The position numbers and the translations under genes are program-made. DNA of 64,000 nucleotides from Nocardia sp. alder85J (GTDB lineage: Bacteria > Actinomycetota > Actinomycetes > Mycobacteriales > Mycobacteriaceae), in assembly GCF_020176955.2 (NCBI RefSeq), contig NZ_JAIUCZ020000005.1:496001-560000 (forward strand), in the 5' to 3' direction. The notes beneath the pieces were generated by a model. It did no database searches. It had not been told where the DNA came from and saw nothing but the letters and a program-made list of their open reading frames with translations. Positions within the stretch are counted from its first letter, which is position 1. Each line of letters begins with the position of its first letter. Shown here one piece after another: positions 51,838 through 60,447 of this stretch.

Positions 51838-53381
51838 CGGGCCGTCTCGGGATCGGCGGCGAAGGCGCGGACGGTCTGGGCGGCCGCGACCGCCTTGAGC
51901 ACCGCCATGGCCTTGTTGCGGGATTCCAGATCCTCGTATTCGGGGTTCGAGTCGGCGACCACGCCGGCCCCGGCCTGCACGTAGGCGGTGCCCTCCTTGA
52001 GCAGGGCGGTCCGGATCGCGATGGCGGTGTCCGCGTCGCCGGCGAAGTCGAGGTAGCCGATGATGCCGCCGTAGACGCCGCGGCGGGTCGGCTCCAGCTC
52101 CTCGATCAGCTCCATCGCGCGGACCTTCGGCGCGCCGGAGAGGGTGCCGGCCGGGAAGCACGCCTGGACCGCGTCCAGGGCGATCTTCCCGGGGGCCAGC
52201 CGTCCGGAGACCGTCGACACCAGGTGCATCACGTGGCTGTACCGCTCGACGTGCCGGTACTCGGTGACCCGCACGGTGCCCGGCAGGCAGACCCGGCCCA
52301 GATCGTTGCGGCCGAGATCGACGAGCATCAGGTGCTCGGCGTTCTCCTTCTCGTCGGCGAGCAGGCCCTTCTCCAGCAGCACGTCCTCCTCCTCGGTGCC
52401 GCCGCGCCACCGGGTGCCCGCGATCGGGTGCGTGGTCGCCACCCCCTCCTTCACGGTCACCAGCGACTCCGGGCTGGAACCGACGATGGAGAAGGCCGTC
52501 TCGCCCGCGGCGTCCGGCACGTGCAGCAGATACATGTACGGGCTGGGATTGGAGGCGCGCAGCATCCGGTAGAGATCCAGCGGGCTGCCGTCGTAGTCCA
52601 TCTCGAACCGCTGCGACAGCACCACCTGGAACGCCTCGCCGGCCTCGATCTCCTTGACCAGCCGGCGCACCCCGGCGCCGTACTCGTCGGTGGTGCGCTG
52701 CCGCCGGTATTCCGGTTCGGGGCGTTCGAAGACCGAGACCGTGGATTCGGCGGGGGTGGCCAGCGCGGCGGTCATCCGGTCCAGCCGGGCGACCGCGTCG
52801 TCGTAGGCCTCGTCGACGCGCTCGTCGGTGCCGTTCCAGTTGACGGCGTTGGCGATCAGCGTGATGGCGCCCTCGTGGTGGTCGAAGGCGGCCAGGTCGG
52901 CGGCCAGCAACAGCACCATCTCCGGTAGCCGCAGATCATCGGTGGCCAGTTCGGGCAGCCGTTCCAGCCGGCGCACGATGTCGTAGCCCAGATAGCCGAC
53001 CAGGCCGCCGGTCAGCGGCGGCAGTCCGGGCAGGCGTTCGGTGCGCAGTAGTTCGAGAGTCTCCCGCAGGGCGGCCAGCGGTTCGCCGCCGGCCGGGGCG
53101 CCGACGGGGGTGGCGCCCAGCCAGGCCGCCTTGCCGTCGACCACGGTGAGCGCCGACGGGCTGCCCGCGCCGATGAACGACCAGCGCGACCAGGATCGGC
53201 CGTTCTCGGCCGATTCCAGCAGAAAGGTACCCGCCCGGTCGGCGGCCAGTTTGCGATAGGCCGAGAGCGGAGTTTCGGAGTCGGCCAACACCTTTCGGGT
53301 CACCGGCACCACCCGGTGCTCGGCCGCGAGGGTGCGGAACTGGTCCCGGGTGGTCGTGTGGGGAGTCGACGCGCCGTGCAT
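51834..53381 (-). CDS. trpE: Anthranilate synthase component I
   Basis: A 515-residue chorismate-utilising enzyme. The N-terminal Trp-binding region has TFLLESAENGRSWSRWSFIG; the catalytic part GGLVGYLGYDIVRRLE, FQVVLSQRFEMD, SPSPY-like NPSPYMYLL, IAGTRWRGGTEEED, LVDLGRNDLGRV and FPAGTLSGAPKVRAMELIEEL. ATG 53381 is preferred by family alignment. It makes anthranilate with a glutamine amidotransferase encoded elsewhere. It leads the trp cluster and is divergent from the small gene at 53549. Confidence 0.95.
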   Translation of the reverse strand: MHGASTPHTTTRDQFRTLAAEHRVVPVTRKVLADSETPLSAYRKLAADRAGTFLLESAENGRSWSRWSFIGAGSPSALTVVDGKAAWLGATPVGAPAGGEPLAALRETLELLRTERLPGLPPLTGGLVGYLGYDIVRRLERLPELATDDLRLPEMVLLLAADLAAFDHHEGAITLIANAVNWNGTDERVDEAYDDAVARLDRMTAALATPAESTVSVFERPEPEYRRQRTTDEYGAGVRRLVKEIEAGEAFQVVLSQRFEMDYDGSPLDLYRMLRASNPSPYMYLLHVPDAAGETAFSIVGSSPESLVTVKEGVATTHPIAGTRWRGGTEEEDVLLEKGLLADEKENAEHLMLVDLGRNDLGRVCLPGTVRVTEYRHVERYSHVMHLVSTVSGRLAPGKIALDAVQACFPAGTLSGAPKVRAMELIEELEPTRRGVYGGIIGYLDFAGDADTAIAIRTALLKEGTAYVQAGAGVVADSNPEYEDLESRNKAMAVLKAVAAAQTVRAFAADPETAR

Positions 53382-53548
53382 TCGCCCATCATTCCAGGAC
53401 CGGGCAAGCGGGTTTCCCGCGACCCGAGGGCCAGCCGGGACCGCTGCGGCGGCGAATAACGAACGTCCGATGTTCACCCGTACGAAATCCGCCCGTACGA
53501 ACTCTTGCCCGCGTCCGCGCGGGATCCTACGAGAGGAGTTCAACTCCG

Positions 53549-53884
53549 ATGTACCCCTCGCAGCCGGTCGCACCCGAGGGTCCCCGGCGCGCCGCCGGTC
53601 GGCCGTCGCCGGACCAGGCCCGGATGACGAACGTCAGCCAGCCGCCGAACCGGTCCACCCGGTCGGCGTCCGGGAGCAGCCAGACGCCGAGCAAGCACAA
53701 CGCGCTGGCCTCCTTCGTCACCTATGTCAAGGCCCTGGAGGACCTGGACCGCCGGGCCTTCCCGGACGAATTCGCCCGGCACGCCGACCGGATCAAGGAG
53801 CTGCGACCGTTCCTCAAGGCGCACGGCATCCTCGACGTGATGACCATCAAGAACCCGGAGATCGCCGCGCTGGTCGGCATCTGA
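53549..53884 (+). CDS. Small protein of unknown function
   Basis: A 111-residue protein. The first 50 residues are Pro/Ser/Arg-rich and probably disordered; the rest (ALASFVTYVKALEDLDRRAFPDEFARHADRIKELRPFLKAHGILDVMTIKNPEIAALVGI) is helical and well composed, like a small conserved domain. AGGAG precedes the ATG. Divergent from trpE and 52 bp before the peroxiredoxin gene, with which it may be cotranscribed. No family recognised. Confidence 0.62.
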   Translation: MYPSQPVAPEGPRRAAGRPSPDQARMTNVSQPPNRSTRSASGSSQTPSKHNALASFVTYVKALEDLDRRAFPDEFARHADRIKELRPFLKAHGILDVMTIKNPEIAALVGI

Positions 53885-53936
53885 CGGGGGTTTTCCCGGG
53901 TACCGGGCGCCGGTCGCGCCCGGTACTGTGCTGATC

Positions 53937-54398
53937 ATGAGGACAGGTGAGCAGGCGCCCGCGTTCGAGCTTCCCGACCAGTCCGGCACCGTCCGGTCCC
54001 TGGATTCGCTGCTGTCCGGCGGACCGCTGGTGCTGTTCTTCTATCCGGCCGCGAACACCCCGGTCTGCACCGCCGAGGCCTGCCACTTCCGGGATCTGTC
54101 CGCCGATTTCGCGGCGGTCGGCGCGAGCTGCGCCGGGATCAGCACCGACGCGGTCGACACCCAGGCCGGTTTCGCCGAGGCGCAGCGCCTGGGATACCCG
54201 CTGCTGTCGGATGTCGGCGGGGTGGTGGCCGAGCAGTTCGGCGTCAAGCGCGGGCTGCTGGGCCGGTTCATGCCGGTCAAGCGGCACACCTTCGTCATCG
54301 ACACCGATCACACGGTGCTCGCGGTGATCACCGGCGAACTCAAGGCGAATGTGCACGGCGACGAGGCGCTGGCCTTCCTCACACAGCGCAACGGCTGA
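53937..54398 (+). CDS. Peroxiredoxin, BCP/PrxQ type
   Basis: A 153-residue thiol peroxidase. MRTGEQAPAFELPDQSGTVRSL, then YPAANTPVCTAEACHFRD with the peroxidatic Cys44 and a resolving candidate Cys49 (five residues apart, as in atypical 2-Cys BCP), and RHTFVIDTDHTVLAVI. It reduces H2O2 and organic hydroperoxides using thioredoxin. It corresponds in position to bcpB of mycobacteria, between his and trp genes. Confidence 0.93.
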   Translation: MRTGEQAPAFELPDQSGTVRSLDSLLSGGPLVLFFYPAANTPVCTAEACHFRDLSADFAAVGASCAGISTDAVDTQAGFAEAQRLGYPLLSDVGGVVAEQFGVKRGLLGRFMPVKRHTFVIDTDHTVLAVITGELKANVHGDEALAFLTQRNG

Positions 54399-54514
54399 TC
54401 CCGTACCGGCGCGACAGCCGATCCCGATACAGCGCAACGGCTGATCGGCCGCCGATCGGACACGCTCGGGTCCGGGTGGTTCTCCACCCCGCCGCGGATG
54501 CATACGCTGTTGCT

Positions 54515-55150
54515 ATGACTTCACACAGCGTGGAGCAACCCGTCGGCGTCCGTCCCGGCGCGAATGTCTGGCGGCACCGGATCCTCGGCGCGTTGGCCTT
54601 CGTGGTCGTACTGGTCCTGGCCTATGTGCTGGTGGCGGCGTTCATCCCGCGCTGGTGGGCGCAGCGGATCGCCGGCATGTCCGGGCACGGCAGTTTCAGC
54701 CGGGGCATCTGGTCCGGACTGCTCCTCGGCGTCCTGTGCACGGCGATCCCACTGCTGCTCCTGCTGTTCGCCGCGACCGTGTGGGGCAAGCGCGGCGGCC
54801 GGTTCCTGGCCGGGGCCGCGGCGGTGGGCGCCATCGTGATCGCGCTGCCGAATCTGATGACGCTGAGCATCGTGCTCGGCGGCAGTTCCGCCGCACACGC
54901 CGGCGAGCGGGTCCTCGATGTCGACGCGCCCGGATTCCGCGGCGCCACGCTCAGCGGCGCGATCGTCGCCACACTGCTGTTCCTGCTGACCGCTTTCCTG
55001 GTGCTGCGCGGCCGGTTCCGCCTCCACCAGGCGGCCAAGCGGCAACTCGCGACACAGCGCGCGCAATCCGTCGGCACGCCGCAAGATATCGATGACACGA
55101 CACGCGAATCCAAGTTTCGACACGCCGACGATGGTCACCCCAAGACCTGA
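54515..55150 (+). CDS. Four-helix integral membrane protein, function unknown
   Basis: A 211-residue protein with membrane segments at about 24-48 (ILGALAFVVVLVLAYVLVAAFI), 66-88 (GLLLGVLCTAIPLLLLLFAATVW), 94-118 and 147-170 (ATLSGAIVATLLFLLTAFLVLRG). The C-terminal 40 residues are charged and cytosolic by the positive-inside rule (LHQAAKRQLATQRAQ). The family is not recognised; it resembles permease-type proteins of unknown role in actinobacteria. Confidence 0.7.
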   Translation: MTSHSVEQPVGVRPGANVWRHRILGALAFVVVLVLAYVLVAAFIPRWWAQRIAGMSGHGSFSRGIWSGLLLGVLCTAIPLLLLLFAATVWGKRGGRFLAGAAAVGAIVIALPNLMTLSIVLGGSSAAHAGERVLDVDAPGFRGATLSGAIVATLLFLLTAFLVLRGRFRLHQAAKRQLATQRAQSVGTPQDIDDTTRESKFRHADDGHPKT

Positions 55151-55306
55151 TGACACGTGATAGATGTCACGTCATAAACAACACTGGTGACCCACGAGCG
55201 AAATCGTGGCAAACTAAGTGTTCGCGGGTGACTGTGAATTGAAGTTTCAATTATCACTAGCTCGGCTAACGAGATCACGTCACTTGGCTGCAAGAGAGGG
55301 CACAGA

Positions 55307-55843
55307 GTGACGACGTGGCTGAATACCATCGAACAGCGAGCTTGGCAGATGCTCGTCGCGCTGACGACCAAACTTCCGGCTGCGATGGATACCCAGATGC
55401 AGAACGAGTCCGGGTTCACGCATTTCGAGTACCTCATCATGTCGATACTCGCCGAACAACCCGGCCATCGCCTGCAACTGAGCGATCTGGCGCAGAAGGC
55501 AAATGCATCGCTATCCAGGCTGTCGCATGTGGTGACCAAGCTGGAGCGACTCGGCTGGGTGGTGCGCGACGCGCAGACCGGCCGCCGCGGCGCTCAGGCC
55601 GTGCTGACCAACCTCGGACTCGAGCGGGTGCAGCAGGCTACTCCCGGCTACCTGGAGGCGGTACGCGGGCTGGTCTTCGAGAGTCTGACCCCGCAGCAGA
55701 CCGAACAACTGGCCGAACTGGGTGAGGCGCTGATCGCCCAGCTGGACTCCGGTCTGGCCCGCGGTATCGGCCGCGCCGGCGGCCGCCCCGACGACGACAA
55801 GGGCCGGCCCACGCGGGCGCCACGACGGCGCTCGAACTCGTAG
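55307..55843 (+). CDS. MarR family transcriptional regulator
   Basis: A 178-residue winged-helix regulator. FTHFEYLIMSILAEQPGHRLQLSDLAQKANASLSRLSHVVTKLERLGWVVRDAQTGRRGAQAVLTNLGLERV contains the HTH and the beta wing with the family's 'R-G-x-x-x-x-L-T' pattern. Helices on both sides form the dimer interface. GTG 55307 follows GAGAGGG. The Arg/Pro-rich tail is unusual. Its targets are unknown; no efflux gene is beside it. The upstream gap is AT-rich and likely holds its promoter. Confidence 0.9.
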   Translation: MTTWLNTIEQRAWQMLVALTTKLPAAMDTQMQNESGFTHFEYLIMSILAEQPGHRLQLSDLAQKANASLSRLSHVVTKLERLGWVVRDAQTGRRGAQAVLTNLGLERVQQATPGYLEAVRGLVFESLTPQQTEQLAELGEALIAQLDSGLARGIGRAGGRPDDDKGRPTRAPRRRSNS

Positions 55844-55939
55844 CTCCCGGACACGCGGCGGCCGGTTCGCACGCGCATCCGGCGGCCGGTTCGCGAAGTC
55901 CGCGCGGCTACCGGTCCACGTGCGCGTACGGCCCGCCGG

Positions 55940-56293
55940 TCAGTCGGCGAGCGCGTCCGACAGCAGCACGTCCCCGTCCCAGCAGCTGTGGTCACCCGTA
56001 TGGCACGCGCCGCCGGTCTGGTCGACGACCAGCAGCACCACATCGCCGTCGCAGTCCAGCCGCACCTCGTGCACGTACTGGGTGTGGCCGGAGGTCTCAC
56101 CCTTGACCCAGTACTCCTGCCGGGAGCGGGAGTAGTAGGTGGCCTTGCGGGTCGACAACGTGCGGGCCAGCGCCTCGTCGTCCATCCACGCCATCATCAG
56201 CACGTCGCCGCTGCCGCGTTCCTGCGCGATGGCGGCGACCAGTCCCGCCTCGTTGCGCTTGAGGCGGGCGGCGATGGCCGGGTCGAGGCTCAT
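55940..56293 (-). CDS. hisI: Phosphoribosyl-AMP cyclohydrolase
   Basis: A 117-residue enzyme of the third step of histidine biosynthesis. LVAAIAQERGSGDVLMMAWMDDEALARTL, TYYSRSRQEYWVKGETSGHTQYVHEVRLDCDGDVVLLVVDQTGGACHTGDHSCW contain the DCDGD metal site and zinc cysteines. The HisE (pyrophosphohydrolase) domain is separate, as in other Actinobacteria. It lies 46 bp after hisF. Confidence 0.95.
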   Translation of the reverse strand: MSLDPAIAARLKRNEAGLVAAIAQERGSGDVLMMAWMDDEALARTLSTRKATYYSRSRQEYWVKGETSGHTQYVHEVRLDCDGDVVLLVVDQTGGACHTGDHSCWDGDVLLSDALAD

Positions 56294-56339
56294 GAAAACC
56301 GTTCCGTCGTCGGGATGATCGGTGCGGGCACCGGAGGGC

Positions 56340-57113
56340 TCAGCGAACGACGATACCCTCGGCCCGCATGGCGTCCTTCACCTGCGGGATCGTCAGGTCG
56401 CCGAAGTGGAAGACACTCGCGGCCAGCACCGCGTCGGCGCCGGTCTGCACCGCGGGCGGGAAGTGCCCGACCCGGCCCGCGCCGCCGCTGGCGATGATCG
56501 GCACCGAGACCGCCTCCCGCACCGCCTGGATCATCGGCAGGTCGAAACCGCCCTTGGTGCCGTCGGCGTCCATCGAGTTGAGCAGGATCTCACCGACGCC
56601 CAGTTCGGCGCCGCGCGCGGCCCACTCGACGGCATCGATGCCGGTGCTGCGCTTGCCGCCGTGCGTGGTGACCTCCCAGCCCGACGGTGTCGGGGGGTTG
56701 CCCTCCGGGACCAGCCGGGCGTCCACCGACAGCACGATGCACTGCGAGCCGAAGCGCTCCGACATCTCGCGCAGGATCTCCGGATCGGCGATGGCGGCGG
56801 TGTTCACCGACACCTTGTCCGCACCGGCCCGCAGCAGCCGGTCCACGTCCTCGACCGTGCGGACGCCGCCGCCGACGGTGAGCGGGATGAAGATCTGCTC
56901 GGCGGTGCGGGTCACCACGTCGATCATGGTGGCCCGGTCGCCGGAGGAGGCGGTGACGTCGAGGAAGGTCAGTTCGTCGGCGCCCTGGGCGTCGTAGGCG
57001 GCGGCCAGCTCCACCGGGTCACCGGCGTCGCGCAGGTTCTCGAAGTTCACGCCCTTCACGACGCGGCCCGCGTCCACGTCCAGGCACGGGATCACACGGA
57101 CGGCCAGACTCAT
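56340..57113 (-). CDS. hisF: Imidazole glycerol phosphate synthase, cyclase subunit
   Basis: A 257-residue TIM barrel. VRVIPCLDVDAGRVVKGVNFENLRDAGDP (catalytic Asp11), FLDVTASSGDRATMIDVV, PLTVGGGVRTVEDV, ADKVSVNTAA, IVLSVDARLV (Asp130 region), SMDADGTKGGFD and IASGGAGRVGHF are typical. It uses ammonia made by HisH. The start ATG 57113 is set by the family; the open frame continues upstream through a repeat region that is unlikely to be coding. Confidence 0.96.
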   Translation of the reverse strand: MSLAVRVIPCLDVDAGRVVKGVNFENLRDAGDPVELAAAYDAQGADELTFLDVTASSGDRATMIDVVTRTAEQIFIPLTVGGGVRTVEDVDRLLRAGADKVSVNTAAIADPEILREMSERFGSQCIVLSVDARLVPEGNPPTPSGWEVTTHGGKRSTGIDAVEWAARGAELGVGEILLNSMDADGTKGGFDLPMIQAVREAVSVPIIASGGAGRVGHFPPAVQTGADAVLAASVFHFGDLTIPQVKDAMRAEGIVVR

Positions 57114-57207
57114 CGGATCAGCCCCATCGTTGTCGTCGTCATGGTCGATGCCGGGCTGGGCTCCCCCGGACCCGCCCGGTGTGCCTCGGCTCGGTCTGCC
57201 CCGTGGA

Positions 57208-57255
57208 TCCCGGCCCGGTCCGGCCGTCGAGTCCCGGCCCGGTCCGGCCGTCGAG
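57208..57255. repeat. Two 24-bp tandem repeats upstream of hisF
   Basis: Bases 57208-57231 and 57232-57255 (tcccggcccggtccggccgtcgag) are perfect tandem copies. A degenerate third piece (tcccggcccggtcc) occurs at 57280. They lie in the 190-bp gap between impA and hisF. If hisF were translated from further upstream these would encode Gly-Arg-Asp-Ser-Thr-Ala-Gly-Pro repeats. Confidence 0.8.
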
Positions 57256-57303
57256 TCTCCGCGCGGCCTGCCCGGCGGATCCCGGCCCGGTCCAGCAGGC
57301 GGA

Positions 57304-58143
57304 TCACTGCTCGGCCTGCCCGTCGCGGCGGGCACGGTCCACAGCGGAGTGGATCAGTTCCAGCAGTTCCTCGTGCACCCCGGGGGCGGCGGCCAGCACC
57401 GACCCGGACTCGATCGTCCACGGCGCGCCGGCCAGGTCGGTGACCACTCCCCCGGCCGCGCGGACCAGTGCGACCCCGGCGGCGTTGTCCCAGGCGTGAT
57501 GGCCGAAGACGACCGCGCCGCCCAGCACCCCGGACGCGGTGAACGCCAGGTCGATGCCGGTGGAACCGTGCATGCGCAGCCGCCCGGACAGCCGGCTCAG
57601 CGCGCCGAGCACGTCGAACCGGAACGAGCCGGGGATGCGCCCGCGCGAATCGATGTTGAACGCGCCGAAGCCGATCATCGCCTCCGACAGCCGGCCCCGG
57701 CCCAGCGGTGGCACCGGCCGGCCGTCGACCAGCACCGGACCACCGACCATCGCCGCGTAGGTGTGGCCGAGCAGCGGCAGCCAGGTCAGCCCGAGCACCG
57801 GTTCGCCCTCACGGACCAGCGCCAGCAGCATGCCGGACAGCGGATGCCCGGACGAATAGTTGAAAGTACCGTCGATCGGGTCGAGCACCCAGGCGGTGCC
57901 GGTGGTCAGCTCCGGACCGCCGAACTCCTCACCGTGCACCGGGATGCCGGTGCGCTCGGTCAGCAGCTGCGAGAGGGTGCGTTCCAGCTCCAGATCGAAC
58001 TCGGTCGCGAAATCGCCCTGCCCCTTCACCACCGCGCTCGGGGCGCCGATGCCCGCCACGAAGCGAGGGGCGACGGAATCCAGGGCCTCGCTCGCCGTGG
58101 CCAGCAGCCCGGTGAGGTCGGCGGTCGCAGCGACGGTGGTCAT
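57304..58143 (-). CDS. impA: Inositol monophosphatase family protein (ImpA)
   Basis: A 279-residue Mg-dependent phosphatase. VVKGQGDFATEFDLELERTL, IPVHGEEFGG (Glu-Glu metal site), TAWVLDPIDGTFNYSSGHPLSGMLLAL (signature DPIDGT) and HHAWDNAAGVALVRAAGGVVTD (WDxAAG) are all present. Position inside the his operon between hisA and hisF is that of impA in mycobacteria. It may act on inositol-1-phosphate or histidinol phosphate; the position allows either. Confidence 0.9.
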   Translation of the reverse strand: MTTVAATADLTGLLATASEALDSVAPRFVAGIGAPSAVVKGQGDFATEFDLELERTLSQLLTERTGIPVHGEEFGGPELTTGTAWVLDPIDGTFNYSSGHPLSGMLLALVREGEPVLGLTWLPLLGHTYAAMVGGPVLVDGRPVPPLGRGRLSEAMIGFGAFNIDSRGRIPGSFRFDVLGALSRLSGRLRMHGSTGIDLAFTASGVLGGAVVFGHHAWDNAAGVALVRAAGGVVTDLAGAPWTIESGSVLAAAPGVHEELLELIHSAVDRARRDGQAEQ

Positions 58144-58151
58144 CGGCGGCG

Positions 58152-58883
58152 TCAGCGCACCGCGGCCAGCGCGTCGGGCAGCGTGAACCGCCCCGCGTAC
58201 AGGGCCTTGCCGACGATCGCGCCCTCCACGCCCTCGTCCACCAGACCGGCGATGGCCCGCAGGTCGTCCAGGGTGGAGACGCCGCCCGAGGCGATGACCG
58301 GGGATTCGGTGGCGTTGGCGACCTCGCGCAGCAGATCCAGATTGGGGCCGGTGAGGGTGCCGTCCTTGGTGACGTCGGTGACCACGTAGCGGCCGCAGCC
58401 GTCGCGCTCGAGCCGCTCCAGCACCTCCCACAGATCGCCGCCGTCGCTGACCCAGCCGCGCCCGCGCAGCCGGTACTCGCCGTCGATGAGCTTGACGTCC
58501 AGGCCGACGGCGATCCGATCGCCGTATTCGCCGAGAGCGCGGGCGCACCACTGCGGATCCTCCAGCGCGGCGGTGCCGAGGTTGACCCGGGCACAGCCGG
58601 TGGCCAGCGCGGCCTTCAGGGAATCGTCGTCGCGGATACCGCCGGACAGCTCGACCTTCACGTCCAGCTCGCCGACCACCCGGGCCAGCAGTTCCCGGTT
58701 GGAGCCCTTGCCGAACGCGGCGTCGAGATCGACCAGATGCACCCACTCGGCGCCGTCGTTCTGCCAGGCCAGGGCCGCATCGCGCGGGGAACCGTAGCTG
58801 GTCTCGCTGCCGGCCTCTCCCTGCACGAGGCGCACGGCCTCACCATTGGCGACATCGACGGCGGGTAGCAGCACGAGACTCAC
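58152..58883 (-). CDS. priA: Phosphoribosyl isomerase A (HisA/PriA)
   Basis: A 243-residue TIM barrel: LVLLPAVDVANGEAVRLVQGEAGSETSYG (catalytic Asp), HLVDLDAAFGKGSN, VKVELSGGIRDDDSL, GRYVVTDVTKDGTLTGPNL and VIASGGVSTLDDL. In Actinobacteria this enzyme isomerises both ProFAR (His pathway) and PRA (Trp pathway, TrpF). The absence of trpF from the trp cluster here fits that dual role. GTG 58883 start. Confidence 0.93.
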   Translation of the reverse strand: MSLVLLPAVDVANGEAVRLVQGEAGSETSYGSPRDAALAWQNDGAEWVHLVDLDAAFGKGSNRELLARVVGELDVKVELSGGIRDDDSLKAALATGCARVNLGTAALEDPQWCARALGEYGDRIAVGLDVKLIDGEYRLRGRGWVSDGGDLWEVLERLERDGCGRYVVTDVTKDGTLTGPNLDLLREVANATESPVIASGGVSTLDDLRAIAGLVDEGVEGAIVGKALYAGRFTLPDALAAVR

Positions 58884-59282
58884 GAAAGCATCCTATTGGT
58901 TACCATCACTCGGCCGTTCGTCGGCCCGGCACCGCGCGACACCGGCCACCGTCCCGCGGCTCGACAGCGCCGCAGCCCTCGGACGCTCGCCACCGACAGG
59001 GTGGAACCCTCCACTCGACGGCACCACGAAATCCCACCAGCGCCCGCACTGCCCACCGCGCCGCGACTTCCGCCGCCACGGACAGACCCTGCTCGACACG
59101 CCGCGCAGGACACGCAGGGACGCCCGGCCGAGGCGACCGGCGGGAGCGATAGGGTTTGCGGCAGGCCCGGAGGGGAACCCGGACAACGGGGGTGGGGCGC
59201 CGGAGCGGACGTCCGATCCTCAGCGTGCCCCGGGCGCCGGGACCGTGCGGTCAGCATTCGCCGAACCAGCAAGAGGTGACTT
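58884..59282. other. 399-bp divergent gap between hisA and a secreted-protein gene
   Basis: No convincing gene on either strand; the frames are long only because of high GC, are Arg/Pro rich and have no ribosome site. It must contain the promoter of the plus-strand secreted-protein pair and of the hisA-impA-hisF-hisI half of the operon. Confidence 0.5.
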
Positions 59283-59804
59283 GTGTCTCGGATTGCCTTG
59301 CAGCGCTGTGCATTCAGGCTGCGTTCCCGGTCGGCGCTCGCAGTGCCGGCGCTCGCGCCCGCACTGGTCGTCGCCGGGCTGTCACCGGTGGTGGCCGGGA
59401 TGTTCGCGCCCGGCGTCGCCACCGCGACCGCGCCCACCGACCCGGTCCAGCTGGCCGCCTGCGATTTCGGCCGGCAGCTGGCCACCTACGACTACGCCGC
59501 CTACGACGACTACGACCAGCGGGTACTCGACCGGTCCACCGGCGCGTTCCGTGACCAGTTCCAGAGTTCGGCGGCCGACCGGCGGCAACACGTGTTGTCC
59601 GCGCACACCCGTGCGGAGGCGGTGGTGGTCGAATGCCGTACCGACACCGCCGATCCCGGGCACGCCGACGCGGTGGTCTCGGTCGACCAGAGCACCCGCA
59701 GCGACGCCACGTTCGGCCTGCCGCAGCCCAGCCGCACCGTCATGCGGGTGACCTTCGACAATGTCGGCGGCCGCTGGCTCGCGGTCCGGGTCGACCCGGT
59801 GTAG
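59283..59804 (+). CDS. Secreted Mce-associated-like protein, copy 1
   Basis: A 173-residue protein. A signal sequence or membrane anchor covers about residues 15-48 (SALAVPALAPALVVAGLSPVVAGMFAPGVATA), followed by AACDFGRQLATYDYAAYDDYDQRVLDRSTGAFRDQFQSS and VMRVTFDNVGGRWLAVRVDPV. The Y-x-Y...R-V-L-x-x-S/T-T-G-x-F pattern is that of Mce-associated membrane proteins. GTG 59283 follows AGAGGTGA. Paralogous to the next gene. No mce genes are in the window. Confidence 0.72.
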   Translation: MSRIALQRCAFRLRSRSALAVPALAPALVVAGLSPVVAGMFAPGVATATAPTDPVQLAACDFGRQLATYDYAAYDDYDQRVLDRSTGAFRDQFQSSAADRRQHVLSAHTRAEAVVVECRTDTADPGHADAVVSVDQSTRSDATFGLPQPSRTVMRVTFDNVGGRWLAVRVDPV

Positions 59805-59907
59805 TCCGAACACCCGATACCTCTCCGGTAAGGCGTTCGATAGCACCCCGGTAAGGTCGGCGCTGCGATCCGAACCTGGTTCGCACGCAACGACGATCGA
59901 GGGCATC

Positions 59908-60360
59908 GTGTATCGAGCCATGCTTCCGGCCACCCTGCTGGTGGCCGCGTCCGCCGGTCTCGTCGTGCCCGCCACCGCAACGGCGGACGACGACCGAGCC
60001 CGGACCGCGGCCTGCGACTTCGGCCGCGAGGTCACCAATTACGACTACAGCGAGATCGAAGGCTATTTCCAGCGGGTACTGGACCGGACCACCGGCGGCT
60101 TCCACGACAACTTCCGCGACGCCCTGCCCACCCTGCGCACCAAACTCGCCGGGCTGCACGCCCATTCCAACGGCAATGTGGTGGAGTGCACCAGCGGCGC
60201 CGGCGACGACGCGCAGCAGGCCGCCCGCCTGGTGGTGAACCAGACGGTCGTCACCGACGAAACCGGCCGCGAACCGCGCGCCGGGGTGTGGGCCTTCGCC
60301 CTGACCCTGAACCGGGTGGGCGACAGCTGGCTGGTCAGTGACCTTCAGAACACCGAGTAG
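59908..60360 (+). CDS. Secreted Mce-associated-like protein, copy 2
   Basis: A 150-residue protein from GTG 59908, with signal sequence LPATLLVAASAGLVVPATATA, then TAACDFGREVTNYDYSEIEGYFQRVLDRTTGGFHDNFRDALPTLR, ending LTLNRVGDSWLVSDLQNT. It aligns with copy 1 over the CDFGR-to-tail region. It is 103 bp downstream of copy 1 on the same strand and ends facing hisH across a hairpin. Confidence 0.72.
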   Translation: MYRAMLPATLLVAASAGLVVPATATADDDRARTAACDFGREVTNYDYSEIEGYFQRVLDRTTGGFHDNFRDALPTLRTKLAGLHAHSNGNVVECTSGAGDDAQQAARLVVNQTVVTDETGREPRAGVWAFALTLNRVGDSWLVSDLQNTE

Positions 60361-60366
60361 CGCCGA

Positions 60367-60399
60367 CCGGTCCGCCTCGCGTCCACGCGAGCGAACCGG
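60367..60399. terminator. Hairpin between convergent secreted-protein and hisH genes
   Basis: ccggtccgcctcgcg (60367-60381) pairs with cgcgagcgaaccgg (60386-60399) with one mismatch and one bulge around a four-base loop. It lies seven bases after the plus-strand stop, so it can end transcription from either side. Confidence 0.65.
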
Positions 60400-60447
60400 C
60401 CCTACCCGACACGAGACAACCTGCGCCGCAACGAATGTGCTCGCTCG

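Noticed and set aside
57114..57335. N-terminal extension of HisF through the repeat region
   Set aside because: The family starts at MSLAVRVIPCLD; the upstream frame is Gly/Arg/Pro repeat sequence with no homology expected.
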